From: Maea johnstoni
Taxonomy: Eukaryota > Annelida > Polychaeta > Spionida > Magelonidae
Length of the DNA: 64,000 nucleotides
Assembly: GCA_963942565.1 (NCBI GenBank)
Contig: OZ012690.1
Coordinates: 22,472,560-22,536,559, forward strand
Reading direction: 5' to 3'
A program made the translations under genes and the position numbers. The notes beneath the pieces were generated by a model. It ran no database searches, had not been told where the DNA came from, and saw nothing but the letters and a program-made list of their open reading frames with translations. This document shows, piece after piece, positions 1 through 11,595 of the stretch. Positions within the stretch are counted from its first letter, which is position 1. Each line of letters opens with the position of its first letter.

Positions 1-269
1 ATCTCTGAAATTGTTGTTACTGATGGTGTACACAATGACATTTGCAAATGAATTGAATACCAAAAGGTTTGAGTGAAACGTTGTAAATATTGAAATGAAA
101 TAGAATGTGGGTTGACTAAGGACGGTTGACTATGATAGTATCTACCTGACAAAACCCAGGAACCTGGAGATATTCCTTGTTCTATGATTATGCTACACTG
201 AGGTGTGTTTTTGGACGGGCCTTTTATCTAGCTTGCAATGGTACCCATCACCTTAAGCAATTATGCAAA
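1..269. other. No gene recognised
   Basis: AT-rich sequence with no recognisable coding or repeat feature. It lies beyond the broken 3' end of the GPCR-like pseudogene. The missing end of its seventh membrane helix cannot be read here in any frame. Confidence 0.4.
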
Positions 270-1508
270 TTATGCAATTATGCAAAAAGTTCCAGTAATA
301 GCTCGAAGCATTTCATCCTGACAAATATCAAAGTAGCATGTACTATAAAGTAATACATTAATAGAATGGGGTAAGCTGCAAATTGCGAACAATGCGAAAA
401 CTATTGCTATAGTTTTAGTAAGTTTTGAAACTTTCCTTATCCCTATTTGGTACTGGATTTCATTTTTCGACAACACTTTATATGTTTGCTTTGGGTCATT
501 GTCAACGCACTTCTTTGTAATCTTACTTGGACACTCAGAGCGAGAGAGCGAGTGGTCGTTGTAAGTTCAGAAGGATAAAAAATTTGCTCTTCAATACCAG
601 TGGAAGGTGATGACTGATCGTCAGGTTTGTTTTCATTGCCCTCAATTTGAGAGATTTGGACCAAACTCTTATCTGAGGACAGGGGTACTTCAAGAGTCTT
701 GTTAGATCTTTTATCTACCTTTTTGCAACTGTGTACTTTATAGATGCCATTTTGTAACATATTTTTAGTATGAGCATTTACATTGCAAATGATCATGCAT
801 TGAACAATTCCAACAACTGAGACTTGATAACTGAAGCCACACAGATAAAGGTTCTATTGAATTGTGCAGTTGTCAAACTGCAAGATTGCTTATAACTGTG
901 CAATGGTACGGATGAATCCAGGAAGACTATCCCAATAATGTGAAATAAAATCCAAAATAGTCAAACACAGTCTATTTGTAGTTTTATACGCCGCCTTTCA
1001 ATATAATCAAGGTTTACATTAGGGATGGATGATCTAATGCATTTGAAACTCGTATAGGATACAATAAGGAAACCAAAAATACTAGCACTGTAAGTGGGCC
1101 ATGCTGCTGCAAAGAAAATGCGGCACCCTATGATTGTGGTGAGATTGTTTAAACTAAGAAATATCTGAATAGCAATAAGAATACCAGTGACAAAGTCAGC
1201 AATTGCAATGTGGGCTATCCAAAAGTGATGCACAGACTTCAGTTTTTCAGATCTCCGTATGGCAATAATTATCATTAGATTTTTACTGTTATTATGGAAA
1301 TACATATTATTACTTGGAATACGTGGATGGAAACATTCTTGAAAGTTGTTAATATTGTGTTATTCTCTCCTGTGTCAGTTGAATTAAATGGCATCATGTT
1401 TTGAAATGGATTGATGAATTGTAAATCTCCAGATGTATGACCAATATTACCATCAGCCATAGAAAGGTTTTTGGACATGTCTATAGCGTTGAAAGGTGAA
1501 TCAGTCAT
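270..1508 (-). pseudogene. Decayed class A (rhodopsin-like) GPCR, intronless
   Basis: Four consecutive minus-strand segments read as pieces of one seven-helix receptor. Segment 1275-1508 gives a Met start, an extracellular N-terminus with several N-x-S/T sites and the start of helix 1. Segment 961-1305 gives the end of helix 1 (NLMIIIAIRR), helix 2 with an IAIADF motif (family LAxAD) and helix 3 with its Cys. An in-frame TGA at 961-963 interrupts it, after which helix 4 (FWILFHIIGIVF) continues in the same frame. Frame changes near 1275-1300, 800-830 and 445-475 separate helix 1, helix 5/loop 3, and helices 6-7 (FALFAICSLP, equivalent to FxxCWxP). The DRY motif is not recognisable and helix 7 is cut off before NPxxY. 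No splice sites explain the breaks, so a pseudogene is likelier than an intron-bearing gene. Sequencing indels could cause some of them. The ligand class cannot be told. Confidence 0.7.
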
Positions 1509-2059
1509 GCTTCTGTCAGACTTTGTCTCCTAAGAAAAATCAGCGGTATAGATACCTATGAATATCAACTAAGATACCACATTTATGAACACGATATCAA
1601 CGTCAATACATACTGATATATAAAAATTAGTTTTATTTATAAATAACACTTTTAATGAATATAGATATTATCTATGTTTATGTGTAAATAGAATAATGAA
1701 TCACATTATCTGGGTACAAATTCAGTTTAGCTTACCGTCACTAATACACAGAAAGTATATTGAATACCACTCAATGAATTGATACACCATATAGATAAGA
1801 ACTATGTTTACTCATTTAACGTTCTCAACTTTCTACACCCATCCTAGTGGTAGTGCACTTGAAAACTTTGTTCTCTGCTATTATATCATAAATTAGTAAC
1901 TCCACTGTGCTATGATGAATATTGAAACATAGACCCCTGGAAATAGATATGGTATCAGTAATATCAATTGAGATGAATCTTAGCACTAAGGGGTAATGTT
2001 GATATCTTTAATGTTTATATCAGAAACTTATATGCATGGTGAGATGAGACTAAGATTTG
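1509..2059. other. AT-rich intergenic sequence, nothing recognised
   Basis: No open frame with recognisable protein similarity, no RNA gene and no clear repeat. It could contain the old promoter of the GPCR-like sequence, but no motif supports this. Confidence 0.4.
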
Positions 2060-2235
2060 GCCTGATGGCCGTGTGGTCTAAGGCGTTGCCACCGACTGCT
2101 AGCTGTCTCTCACCAGTCTGCATTCTAATCCCTTCCGGAGTGTGTGAGAAAATTGCCAGTGACTTTGTGTTAGGTGGTGGTTTTCTCTGGGTACTCACTC
2201 CGAGTTTCTCCACCATTTACAACTAGCTTGTCATG
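2060..2235 (+). repeat. tRNA-Leu-derived SINE
   Basis: The segment TGGCCGTGTGGTCTAAGGCG at 2066 matches the A-box half of a eukaryotic tRNA-Leu almost exactly. A degenerate B-box (ATTCTAATCCC) follows at the right distance. The tail (GTGTGAGAAAATTGCCAGTG, then a TCTCCACCATTTACAACTAG stretch) recurs at 24940-25043, at 22320-22420, and on the other strand at 33785-33910. A shared tail under a tRNA-like head is what defines a SINE family. It is not a functional tRNA gene, because the cloverleaf cannot be completed. Confidence 0.75.
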
Positions 2236-3665
2236 ACATAAAGATAAAGTGATGGAAAACAAAATTCCAAATCACAATTAATGGCTGTCATTTGCGGGTG
2301 TCTAGCCTTCTAATTCTGAGGCAACCTGGAATTGATTTTTCCTCCTAATATATTTCCCTCATTTTTTCTTAAGTGTATTTGATCAGGTCTCTGCATGATT
2401 CTTCTGGAAGCTTGCAACTGAAATATATGAATGGTATTGTTCAGAAACAAGTTAATATGTCCCCACAGTCCTCTGCGATACATTTTATAATTCTTGATGT
2501 TGAAGGCGATCAGATGAAAGGTCTAAAGAAACATATTCATAGTCTAGATACCTAATTATTTAACTAGACAGGAAAAATATGTCTTATATGAAGTTTGCTA
2601 TCAAACACGTTTTGAGATCTGCCTAACTGAGACGGAACATTTTTGCACGAATATACAACCGAATTACCAAAATGTGCTATTGGAGTTGGAGTATTGTTTA
2701 GTCAACAATTTTTCAGCAGGTCTATTGCTGTTTTCCAATTCCTATAAAGAATTATTTTCCTGGCAAATAGTGATTATTGTATAGAGAACATCTTTTGATT
2801 ATTATATTATGTATCCATATACATACGTACATATATACGTACATGTGTGTGGTTATTTATGTTATATTGTGTAAACATCTGCTCAACACATTCCAGATAT
2901 ATATTTGTATATATTATAGTAGCAGAAGTGCCACACAAATTGTTCCATTTAAACATCAGCATATATAAATTAGCTTAAGGGAATTTACGCAGTTTAGTCA
3001 ACATGTGAATATGGGTTAGTTTTGAGATTTGTATGACCTGTAACCTTTTCCTCATTATGACACTAACTGGGAATTGTCGAGGCCATCACTGAGCAGAGTA
3101 AGACACTAGAGCTTTTACAAAGTCCCCCATAGGCTTGCACACAGACAGGGCACGTTTTGACTCTTTTTCTCGTTTGGATGTCATCACGACAATGGTCGCC
3201 TTCGAACATGCACTTTGGATATCAACTATTATACATTTTCACGAAATTTGGTTTATTAATAGCGAAGAGTATTACAGACGGAAGTTAATCATATTTGAGA
3301 ATTTTAACTTGGTTATGCAAGCTACAAGTTGAAAAAATACACTATATTCTTCTCATTTTCGGCAACAATTCCAAAAAGTAGTTATCAATTTTTTACAAAG
3401 CAAAAAGTTGCAATACTTTGATACACTTCAATGAAATTAAACCCATAAGCTACTTTAAGAAGGCCCATAACGTGGTTCGTTTCAAGCATTGTATTTTTTG
3501 CAAACCACGTTACTAGAATTTTCATTCCAGTAAGTTAAGAACAGCTATTAATGAATGCATGCTTTAAACATCTGCTATTGGTCTCGACAGAGTAATTCAA
3601 GTCTTGGGGTTTTATTTTATTACATTGTCAAAAGTGCTTTATAAAAAGCATGTATTTGTATTTAA
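2236..3665. other. Intergenic, no feature recognised
   Basis: AT-rich unique-looking sequence. The only structure seen is a short ACGTGGTT / AACCACGT inverted pair at about 3470-3515. No gene can be supported. Confidence 0.4.
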
Positions 3666-3934
<269 letters not shown>

Positions 3935-3949
3935 TTAATGAGATCACTG

Positions 3950-5105
3950 GTATACAGAAAATGTATTATTTTAGTACCCTTGTACCTTGCAAAACTTCAT
4001 TAGTTACGTGATATAGCGTGCGCGCCAGTCTTTCGCAATGGTCTCTTCAGATGCAGTGATAACAGATCAGCTTGGTAAAGTCGTTGACAGTACGGGTTGA
4101 CATCACATTGGATGCAAGCGTGATTCTTGTATGACATCGCAGGTGTAGAAAATGAGTGCAACTTACTTTCCCTAACCTAAGTCTCTTATGGCTATTGCAA
4201 TCATCATCACGATACACACCACGTGGCACTCACAGTGGCAGCATTTTATGTCATGTCTATATAACCTGTTCTCTGCAGCATTATAATGAGATGTTACCTA
4301 GTTCATTAAATTTTAATCAATGTATTACTATGATGAATTTCCGCAAGCTGCAGTGCACGGCGGTATGTGGTAAACACAGATTAATAATGTCACTGACTCC
4401 GATTTTGAGGGATGATGTCGTCAAGACAGATTGGAAAGGGTAGAAGTGGCACTTTGTATGGTTGAATAGGATACGTCTTTTGCTTGTTGCAGGAGGATGA
4501 TTTTCTTGTAAATGTCCCTGTCGACAAATGAATTTTGTCCTCTCGTAGTTTTTTCGGCATGTTGCATCTCCTTTCATAGAATAGGCGTGTGTGTATGAGT
4601 TTGTGTGTATGTATATGTGCACTACTAAATAAGTGCGTGTATGCACGTATTTTTGTATGAATGTATGCTTGCACGCATACACAAATGTGACTTTTAATCC
4701 GAACAGCTGTTGATCTACGACCCTTACCCTACCAGTTTCATATGGGCAATCGAAAAGACTTTAATATACCATTTTTTAAATGTTATAATAAAACATTCTC
4801 AGCAGTGATTAAATAATGTACAATCCTGTATGTCTCTTCCTTGAAGTCGTTGAATGATTGGGTTATACCCCATTTTCGGGGCTTATGCAATGTCAGAGTC
4901 TAGTCTGGTGAAGGATGAAATAAGTAAAATAAAATATATATGACCTGTGAAGGTTCATATATAAGATCAGTGAACGTTGATAGAGTTGAATTTAAAAATA
5001 ATTCCGAGATATTTAACCAGTATTAGAAATTATATTCTATCATATTGGATGTGAAATCAATACATGTACCCCAAGCGAATGATTTCAGTTTATAAATAGT
5101 ATAGA
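3950..5105. other. Intergenic, no gene recognised
   Basis: Contains a TG/TATG-rich tract at about 4580-4680. Short open frames occur on both strands but none resembles a known protein or has a convincing splice context. Confidence 0.4.
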
Positions 5106-5109
5106 AAAA

Positions 5110-5252
<143 letters not shown>

Positions 5253-5398
5253 TTTGACATTATTAGTACCAACAAAAAACTGAAAATTATATCAGCTAAA
5301 GTCTACAGTAACATGGTCATGAGCAGGTCCAAAATAATTGCCAGAAGTAGTCACGCACTGCACACTCGATGCTCGAATTTCGTATTCGACCTTGTTAT

Positions 5399-5400
<2 letters not shown>

Positions 5401-5440
<40 letters not shown>

Positions 5441-5458
5441 TTACTACTACTACTACTT
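5401..5458. repeat. (ACT)n microsatellite
   Basis: About 19 tandem CTA/ACT triplets with a single interruption. Confidence 0.95.
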
Positions 5459-5665
5459 CCTTGCGAGGGATTGGACTACATACTCTATAGGCCTACTGAT
5501 CATTGGTGGTCCTATGAAGAGAGGAAGTGCTAACGTGAACGATTTAATATAGCAGATACATTTTAACAGCTACAAATTGGCTTTAAGCGAATTGAGAAAT
5601 GGTGATTAAGTGCGGCAAGAAGACCAACATTTCATTTGTCGAAGTGTCGTTCGCTTCGACACAAT

Positions 5666-5684
5666 CCCCCCCCCCCCCCCCCCC
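5666..5684. repeat. Poly-C run
   Basis: Homopolymer of about 19 C. The exact length is unreliable in any assembly. Confidence 0.9.
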
Positions 5685-5787
5685 TCATGCAATAGACATG
5701 CCGTGCATATTTCTACGTCACTCACTACTCCATACTGTGCGAGTGATCTTTGGTCCACTATGTGTGACCTGCAAGGTTTGTACTGGT

Positions 5788-5999
5788 TTAACCCTTCCAA
5801 TGCTTAGGCTACTTTCGACCTATGCACAAGGATTTCAAAGATTTTTGAAAACCATCTAAACCCTGTCATGAGTGGTATTCATTGAATATCTCTCACTGAG
5901 TACTCTCATATGAGTACCCATTTGCCAGGGTCCTAGTCATTTGTCAGGGTTTTTTGCATCTCTATATGGCCAAATTAGCCACCACCAGCACGGGGGTAA
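5788..5999 (-). mobile_element. Short TTAA-target DNA element (MITE), piggyBac-like
   Basis: Begins TTAACCCTTCCAATGCTTAG and runs about 210 bp to a CCACCACCAGCAC end. Related copies lie at 16733-16800 (partial), 37117-37330, 38997-39211, 57370-59900 (interrupted), 62187-62398 and 62552-62739. The shared ends are TTAACCCTT... and ...GGAAGGGTTAA. The TTAA borders with CCCTT termini fit a non-autonomous piggyBac-type element. The family name is inference because no transposase is present. Confidence 0.7.
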
Positions 6000-6022
6000 A
6001 GCCCATCAGTACAATGATCGCT

Positions 6023-7080
6023 TAGAGGGGAACTAAAGCCTCACATACATATTAGCTTATATGAAAGTAATACACTTCAAGAATATGATGCTGTCCTCCT
6101 TTTTCTCTCAGTGATCCCATGAGGGGAGAATTTTGCGTATTGCCATCAGCCTGCCCAGCCCCTAGCAGCCCCTGCTAGCAGCCATGTTCTCTAATTGCAA
6201 TCAATTGTGACTCAATGAGTGGCATTGCCACTTGCCTGCCCCCACTCTCTGAGCAGTGAATCATAGACTGCAGTGCTCTTCACATGAACTCTCTTCGAAA
6301 ATTGCATTAATACTTGTATCAAACAGGGAAATGTTAAAATCATGTGCATCAATTGGCTGTACAAAAAGACAGGTCAGCAGAGTTTTTTTTCATATATTTC
6401 CTGTTGGTTAAGTCAGATAAAACAGTGGCTAGCATCACTGAAACTTGTAAATCCACCTGTCCTGAGGCATGCAGTTCTATGTTCAGACCACTTCCCTTTG
6501 GCAACAACGAAAGGAAGTAACAAGTCCAATTAAAAGAAAAGGATACACAAAGGGCAATTAACCTTGTGGCATTACACATCTAGATCCCAGGACACAGAAG
6601 TTAGTCAACACAGGAAATAGCTATCATTACTTGGAACAGCAATCATTTCCTTTGGTATTTGTGTACATATGTGTAAGATACACGAAAGAAAACGCAGTTC
6701 AAAGAATAGCTAGCTTCAAGTAAAACCACATCCTGAAAATATGGATGCACATACTAGTACTGTTTTTATGGTCTGAACATAGAACTGCATGCTTCAAGTT
6801 TTAATGCAAATTTCGAAGAGAGTTCTTGTGATGAGCACTGCAGTCTATGATTCACTGCTCAGAGAGCGGGGGCAGGAAGTGGCAATGCCACTCATTGAGT
6901 CACAGCTGATAGCAATTGGAGAACATGGCTGCTAGGTGCTGGGCAGGCTGATGGCAATAGGCAAATCTCTCCCCTCATAGGATCACTGAGAGAAAAAGGA
7001 GGACAGCATCCTATTCCTGAAGTGTATTACTTTCATATACTAGTAAGCAAATATGTATGTGAGGCTTAATTCCCCTTTAA
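6023..7080. mobile_element. Foldback element with ~300-bp inverted arms
   Basis: The left arm (6023-6325) and right arm (about 6785-7080) are inverted copies of each other. Both hold the same blocks in mirror order: AGGGGAACTAAAGCCTCA at the outer end, a run ending TCCTCCTTTTTCTCTCAGTG, and GAGCAGTGAATCATAGACTG near the inner end. A second inverted pair lies inside (about 6467-6490 and 6769-6797). No coding capacity. It fits a non-autonomous foldback DNA transposon of unknown superfamily. The left end abuts the TTAA element at 5788-5999. Confidence 0.8.
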
Positions 7081-7369
7081 TACAATACCGTATTCCCTTA
7101 TCCTCTCTATGCAGGGGTCCGTATTGGTTTAAGATACAATTAGTCAAACCTGTGGGAAGGCTTTAAATCCATCACTGTATTTCCCGAGTTTAATTTGCAG
7201 GGATTTGTAATGATGTAAAACCCTGTAGTGCATACGCGGGTAGTCTAATTATGCGGTATTGTTTGCCTATTTTTCTTTAACATTTGCTATTCAAGCGGCT
7301 CGATTCTGAGACTCTATAACTCAAGTTCGACTCACATCAAACAAAACTCCATCTAACTGAAGCTTAGTT
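7081..7369. other. Intergenic, nothing recognised
   Basis: No gene or repeat recognised between the foldback element and the tetranucleotide tract. Confidence 0.4.
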
Positions 7370-7373
7370 AAAA

Positions 7374-7635
7374 AGTATGTATGTATGTATTTATGTATGA
7401 ATGCACATAGTTATGTACGTACGTATGTATGTATGTATGCACATATTTATGTAGGTACGTACGTATATATGTATGTATGAATGTACGTATGCACGCATGT
7501 ACGTATGTATGCTTGTACGTACGTATGTACGCATGTATATACGTACGTACGTACGTACGTACGTATGCATGCATGCATGCATGCAGCATGTATGTATGTT
7601 CGTATATTTATTTGTATGTATATATGTATGTGTCA
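7374..7635. repeat. (GTAT/GTAC)n tetranucleotide microsatellite
   Basis: Degenerate tandem GTAT, GTAC and GCAT tetramers over about 260 bp. The overlapping Tyr-Val-Cys-rich and His-Thr-rich open frames are repeat artefacts. Confidence 0.95.
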
Positions 7636-7639
7636 TCAT

Positions 7640-8436
7640 TGCCATCCAAGGAAGCATTTTATTCAAAACTAAATGACAGTCACATTACCGATGGATACTT
7701 TGACCATGCGCAAAACGTATGGAGCACTTTCAACATCAAGGACCTAGGCAAGTACCTAGTTCAGACATAAACGCTACCTATTTTCCCGTTTCTGATATCA
7801 TTAGACTGTAGCGTTTAGGGTCAAGCCTTATAAATTACGTTAGCACTGTTCCACAGAGATTTTGGGCGGAAGCATTTTCATAAAATTTTATCATTTAAAC
7901 ACGACTCATACACGTTTCGTCTCTCTATTTGGTAGAGAGACATTCTATTTCAAACATTTCGCGAATAAAATTGAAGAATCATATATTTATTTGATCAATA
8001 AATACGAGTTTATACTTACATGTACGAGTTTGCGAGTTTTAAGAACTCAAAACCGAAAACGAGGCTTACTACATTATGAGTTCACTTTTCAAAAAGCCGA
8101 CTCACGTACTGCAATCTCGGCTGTAGGTAAATAAATACGTCTTTCCACCACTCTTTCACTTATTGACATACTGACATGTATGTGCTTCGTAAGCGAGTGG
8201 TGTATATTACATATTTATAAACTTTAGAGGGTCCAAAATTGTTATAGACACGAGATTTCAGTAGAAGTTAAATGATACATACAGTGCTATAGCGAATCTA
8301 CCACTTCTCATTGAACCTTACATGCATGAAAAAAGACGTCGGCAGTAAAAACATGTCATGCATACGTAAGGTTCAATATTATTGAACTAGGCAAGTACCA
8401 TGATTTACACCTCAAAACGGATGTCAGTTTGCTTGC
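7640..8436. other. Intergenic, no gene recognised
   Basis: A 90-codon open frame at 7862-8134 has no recognisable similarity, and no splice or codon evidence supports it. Confidence 0.4.
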
Positions 8437-8537
8437 GGGGACCTATTTCACGAAAGTCGGATAATGGGTTAGCCAGCTAACTGCAAGCTTACCACAGGCT
8501 AGCCAGCTAAATTCGGTTTCACAAAGAATCCTAAGCC
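8437..8537 (+). repeat. Direct repeat, copy 1 (pair with 9156-9256)
   Basis: About 100 bp beginning CCTATTTCACGAAAGTCGGA and ending ACAAAGAATCCTAAGCC. It is nearly identical to 9156-9256, about 720 bp away in the same orientation. It also holds an internal repeat, GTTAGCCAGCTAA / GCTAGCCAGCTAA. Confidence 0.85.
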
Positions 8538-8570
8538 AGTGGTTATCCTGTTGCCATGACGAAATAAGTC

Positions 8571-8607
8571 TGAACGGCTAGCCTGCTAGGAGCAGGCTAG
8601 CCGTTCA
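8571..8607. repeat. Perfect 17-bp inverted repeat with 3-nt loop
   Basis: TGAACGGCTAGCCTGCT, three bases, then its exact reverse complement. The GGCTAGCC core recurs in the flanking direct repeats, so it probably belongs to the same repeat family. Confidence 0.85.
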
Positions 8608-8619
8608 GGATAATGTATA

Positions 8620-9155
8620 GGCTGCACTTAATACTTCAAAATTCATGATAAACATAAGCAAAACATCAAGCCAAAACACGCACCATAAAATTCAAGGGTT
8701 TTCCTTAATGATGACACCAAAAGTGAACTATTTATCTATTTCTAAAGGTGACTACGAAATCAGTAAAGATAGACCTTTTCTAACTATCTTACGTTAAACA
8801 CGCACGATCTTCTACTGCTCAAAACAACAGACCTAACAATTTTCTTTCTTTCTTTCCTTCTGCAATTTCTGGAGTCTCACTGCTTTGTCAGGAGTTGGGT
8901 TTCTCTATATTCCATTCTTTCTCTTATTGCCTCAGTTGCTCTGCAAATGTCATCAGTCTCGCTGCCATATAGGTCTCTCAACTTTAGTCTGCTATCCATG
9001 TGTCTGTATGATTCACAAACGGCTAGGTGATTCATGTCGTCTCTATCCTTACCGCATAGAGGTCAGTCTTGTTGTTTTTAAAGTGATAGGCAAGATTATT
9101 CATTTTAAGCCAATATCTTATGGCTAGTTTGGCACTTTGAGAACTCATTTCATCC
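8620..9155. other. Sequence between the direct repeats, no gene recognised
   Basis: Contains a TTTC/TTCT-rich patch near 8840. Short open frames have no recognisable similarity. Confidence 0.4.
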
Positions 9156-9256
9156 AGGGGCCTATTTCACGAAAGTCGGATAATGGGTTAGCCAGCTAAC
9201 TGCAAGCTTACCACAGGCTAGCCAGCTAAATTCGGTTTCACAAAGAATCCTAAGCC
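9156..9256 (+). repeat. Direct repeat, copy 2
   Basis: Same orientation and nearly the same sequence as 8437-8537. The foldback element starts directly at its right edge. Confidence 0.85.
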
Positions 9257-9628
9257 CTTGCTCAAATACATCGAATTGCTAACCCACAAACTTCACAAAG
9301 TAATAAGTAAGCACGCTCTCGCAAACGGACCCGATTTCGCCTGTCATTTGACACTTGCCCAGTGGTTCGTTAGCGTAGTGGTATCTATCTCTATTTGTGA
9401 ACCGCCCTCTATTCATCATTCAGCCAATGGCGTATTTCATTCATAATGATGAATTTTTGTGGTTGATTGGGCGGGTGTCTGTGCGCATTGTGCTGGCAAT
9501 GTGTCATTTAGGATGTCATTATAAATGTGTTGTTTCATTGGTTGTGGATCAGGTTCGGTTGCGAAAGCGTGCTTACTTATTAATTTTTGAGGTTTGTTGG
9601 TTAGCAATTCGTTGAACTTGCGCAGGGG
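9256..9628. mobile_element. Foldback element with ~75-bp inverted arms
   Basis: The left arm (about 9256-9335) reads AATTGCTAACCCACAAAC and continues through AATAAGTAAGCACGCT. The right arm (about 9550-9628) is its inverted, slightly diverged copy. No coding capacity, so probably a non-autonomous DNA element. Confidence 0.7.
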
Positions 9629-9734
9629 CTCTGTCTCTCGATTTTGATAATATATTTGGTAATGCGATATGTTTGTGGATGGAAATTTGGTGGCTACATG
9701 GATATTGTGTATTTCGCCAACACATTTATAATCT

Positions 9735-9990
9735 GTCTGACCCAAGCTTGGATGACCGTTTTTCCTCTTTTTTGTTACAAAAACTTCTTGTTTGACATTC
9801 TAAGTTGACAAACATGTTTGGAGCACTTTAGGCGTGTATGAATAAACTTTATTTTTCGTCTCAACTACGCAAATAGTTCATTTAAAATAAACGATCGGTG
9901 GCTCGACGTTTCTGTCTTAATTTCTGTCCTAATTCATTGGACTACTACGCAAAGTGATGATTTCCCCTTTTGGTCCCATTGTAAAATGTC
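9735..9990. repeat. Diverged relative of the foldback element at 60534-60831
   Basis: Shares, in order, a CTGTCTGAC edge, a TTGTTACAAAAA block, GGAGCACTT, TCTCAACTACGC and GGTCCCATTGTAAAATG with the element at 60534-60831. Only one arm is recognisable, so this is a degraded fragment. Confidence 0.45.
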
Positions 9991-9994
9991 CGCG

Positions 9995-10219
9995 TGACAG
10001 GAAATGGTCACATAGAAATTTCTAATGTCACTAGATACAACTTTCAACCCTCAAGAGCACGCAAAAATTCTATATTAAGCTGTAAGCCGTCGTATTACTA
10101 GTATATACTTCCTTACCTAAATATCCCACTGTTTGGTAGTCACTTCCAATAAAACTGCCTTTATACTCAATCTTCATCAACGAGTGGAAATCTGTAAAGC
10201 TGTCACTTCTTGTGTAACA
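9995..10219 (+). repeat. Direct repeat of ~220 bp, copy 1
   Basis: Starts TGACAGGAAATGGTCACATA and matches 10662-10883 along its length (CAACTTTCAACCCTCAAGAG shared exactly). This suggests a segmental tandem duplication about 670 bp apart. Confidence 0.8.
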
Positions 10220-10661
10220 CCCCCTTCAATACACATAACAACCAGCACGTCCGGACATGCCAGAGGCATAGCGTTCCCGGCCCGGGTACAGAGGGGGTCC
10301 GCACCTGCGTTAAGTATTCAGCGGAAGAAGGGGTCGTTTTAAAGACCTCCGCATGTCCTCGATTTTGTAAAAGAAGGGTAATTTTTCGTACCCAGGTACG
10401 AAGTGTGGGGGGTGAAAATCCCCTTATATACAATCCACGAAATATATGCGGCTCTGACGCCGATTGACTCCCGAAGTGGATGGGCTTCCGAGTCTGCTGC
10501 CGCCACCACTAAACAGGCAGAGAATTATAACATCAAATGTTAAAATGAGTGATCCCGTTCATCCAATGTCAGTGTTTTGATAAAAGAAGGGGTGTTTTTT
10601 TAATGCAAAAAGTCAGCGTTTTTTTAAAAATTAAGGGTGCTTTTTTGGCCCGAAAATCCCC
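10220..10661. other. Spacer between the 220-bp direct repeats
   Basis: Relatively GC-rich at 10240-10340, with nearby inverted CCGGCCCGGGTAC-like words. Open frames here are short and unrecognised. Confidence 0.4.
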
Positions 10662-10883
10662 ATGACAGGAAATGGTCACATAGAACTTTTTAAAGTCATT
10701 AGTTACAACTTTCAACCCTCAAGAGCACGCTAAAGCTCCTATATTAAGCTGCACGCCGGAGTATCATATACTTCCTAACCTAAATATACCACCTTTTTGT
10801 AGTCATTTCCATTAAAACCACTTTTATACTCAATTTTCTGCTGCAAGTGGAAATCTGTATGGCTGTCTAATCTTGCGTCAACA
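10662..10883 (+). repeat. Direct repeat of ~220 bp, copy 2
   Basis: Second copy of the segment at 9995-10219, same orientation, with scattered substitutions. Confidence 0.8.
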
Positions 10884-11224
10884 CTAACTCCTACACTGCT
10901 ACTAGCTGGCCGTATTTGACCCATATAGATAAGGACCTGCACGCCAGTACCTGCCAGGTGGGTAGCGTTCTCTGGGGAGAGCGAATGACAGGATGCATAG
11001 CCTGTTACAGTCCTGGGGACTCCACAAGTGTAGTCTCCAGGACGGTAGGCAGTGTGCGCATTTCCTGTAATGGCCCGAGGAACTTGCTGGGTGCATAGCT
11101 TGCCGCCGTATCCAAGACCAAGGAAGTGGAGTGATGCCTACAGTTGTCTATGTGCACATTTCCTGTAATAGAAACTTAAGCATTTGGAATTATTGATGAC
11201 AACAAAATCAATTCTGTTTTATAT
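10884..11224. other. Intergenic, no gene recognised
   Basis: The phrase ATTTCCTGTAATGG/ATTTCCTGTAATAG occurs twice (about 11060 and 11160). Nothing else is recognised. Confidence 0.4.
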
Positions 11225-11299
11225 TGTTTATTGCTGAAAATATTTCTAATGACCAAAAATCCCCTAAAAGAAAAATAGTGAGCAAAAATACATGGTGAA

Positions 11300-11595
11300 A
11301 CTGATGATTAACCCAATCATGCCTTAGGTGCTGCCTTAGATAAATAAAAACAAGTGCATATGAAACCAGCTGGTCAACCTGAACAGGCTGGCTGCGGTGA
11401 ATAGGCCAAAAGTCGAGTTCTACACATGTTGGCCAGCAAGTTTCTCCGTAATGTAAATGATACGAAAGCACTCATTTGTCTTTGTCTCCTTGTGACATCA
11501 TGCCTAGACCAGATTTGATACCCCTGGGATTGCCAGGCCTTCACTATAGCTCACATAGTAATTGGTCTTCCGCTACATATCCATTATTTTATTCA
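11300..11595 (+). repeat. Dispersed repeat, copy 1 (relative at 23990-24330)
   Basis: The two loci share, in order, TAGATAAATAAAAACAAGTG, a GAACAGGCTG block, AATAGGCCAAAAGTC, GTTTCTCCGTAATGTAAA, TTTGTCTCCTTGTGACATCA and TAGTAATTGGTCT. No coding capacity. Class unknown. Confidence 0.7.

Noticed and set aside
2066-2140. A functional tRNA-Leu gene
   Set aside because: Only the A-box half is well kept. The B-box and acceptor stem do not fit, and the same tail follows in other copies, so it is a SINE.
7368-7770. Tyr-Val-Cys-rich and His-Thr-Tyr-rich open frames
   Set aside because: Products of the GTAT/GTAC microsatellite.
8437-9256. Paired direct repeats as the ends of an LTR element
   Set aside because: Only about 100 bp long, 720 bp apart, with no coding remnant, primer site or purine tract between them.
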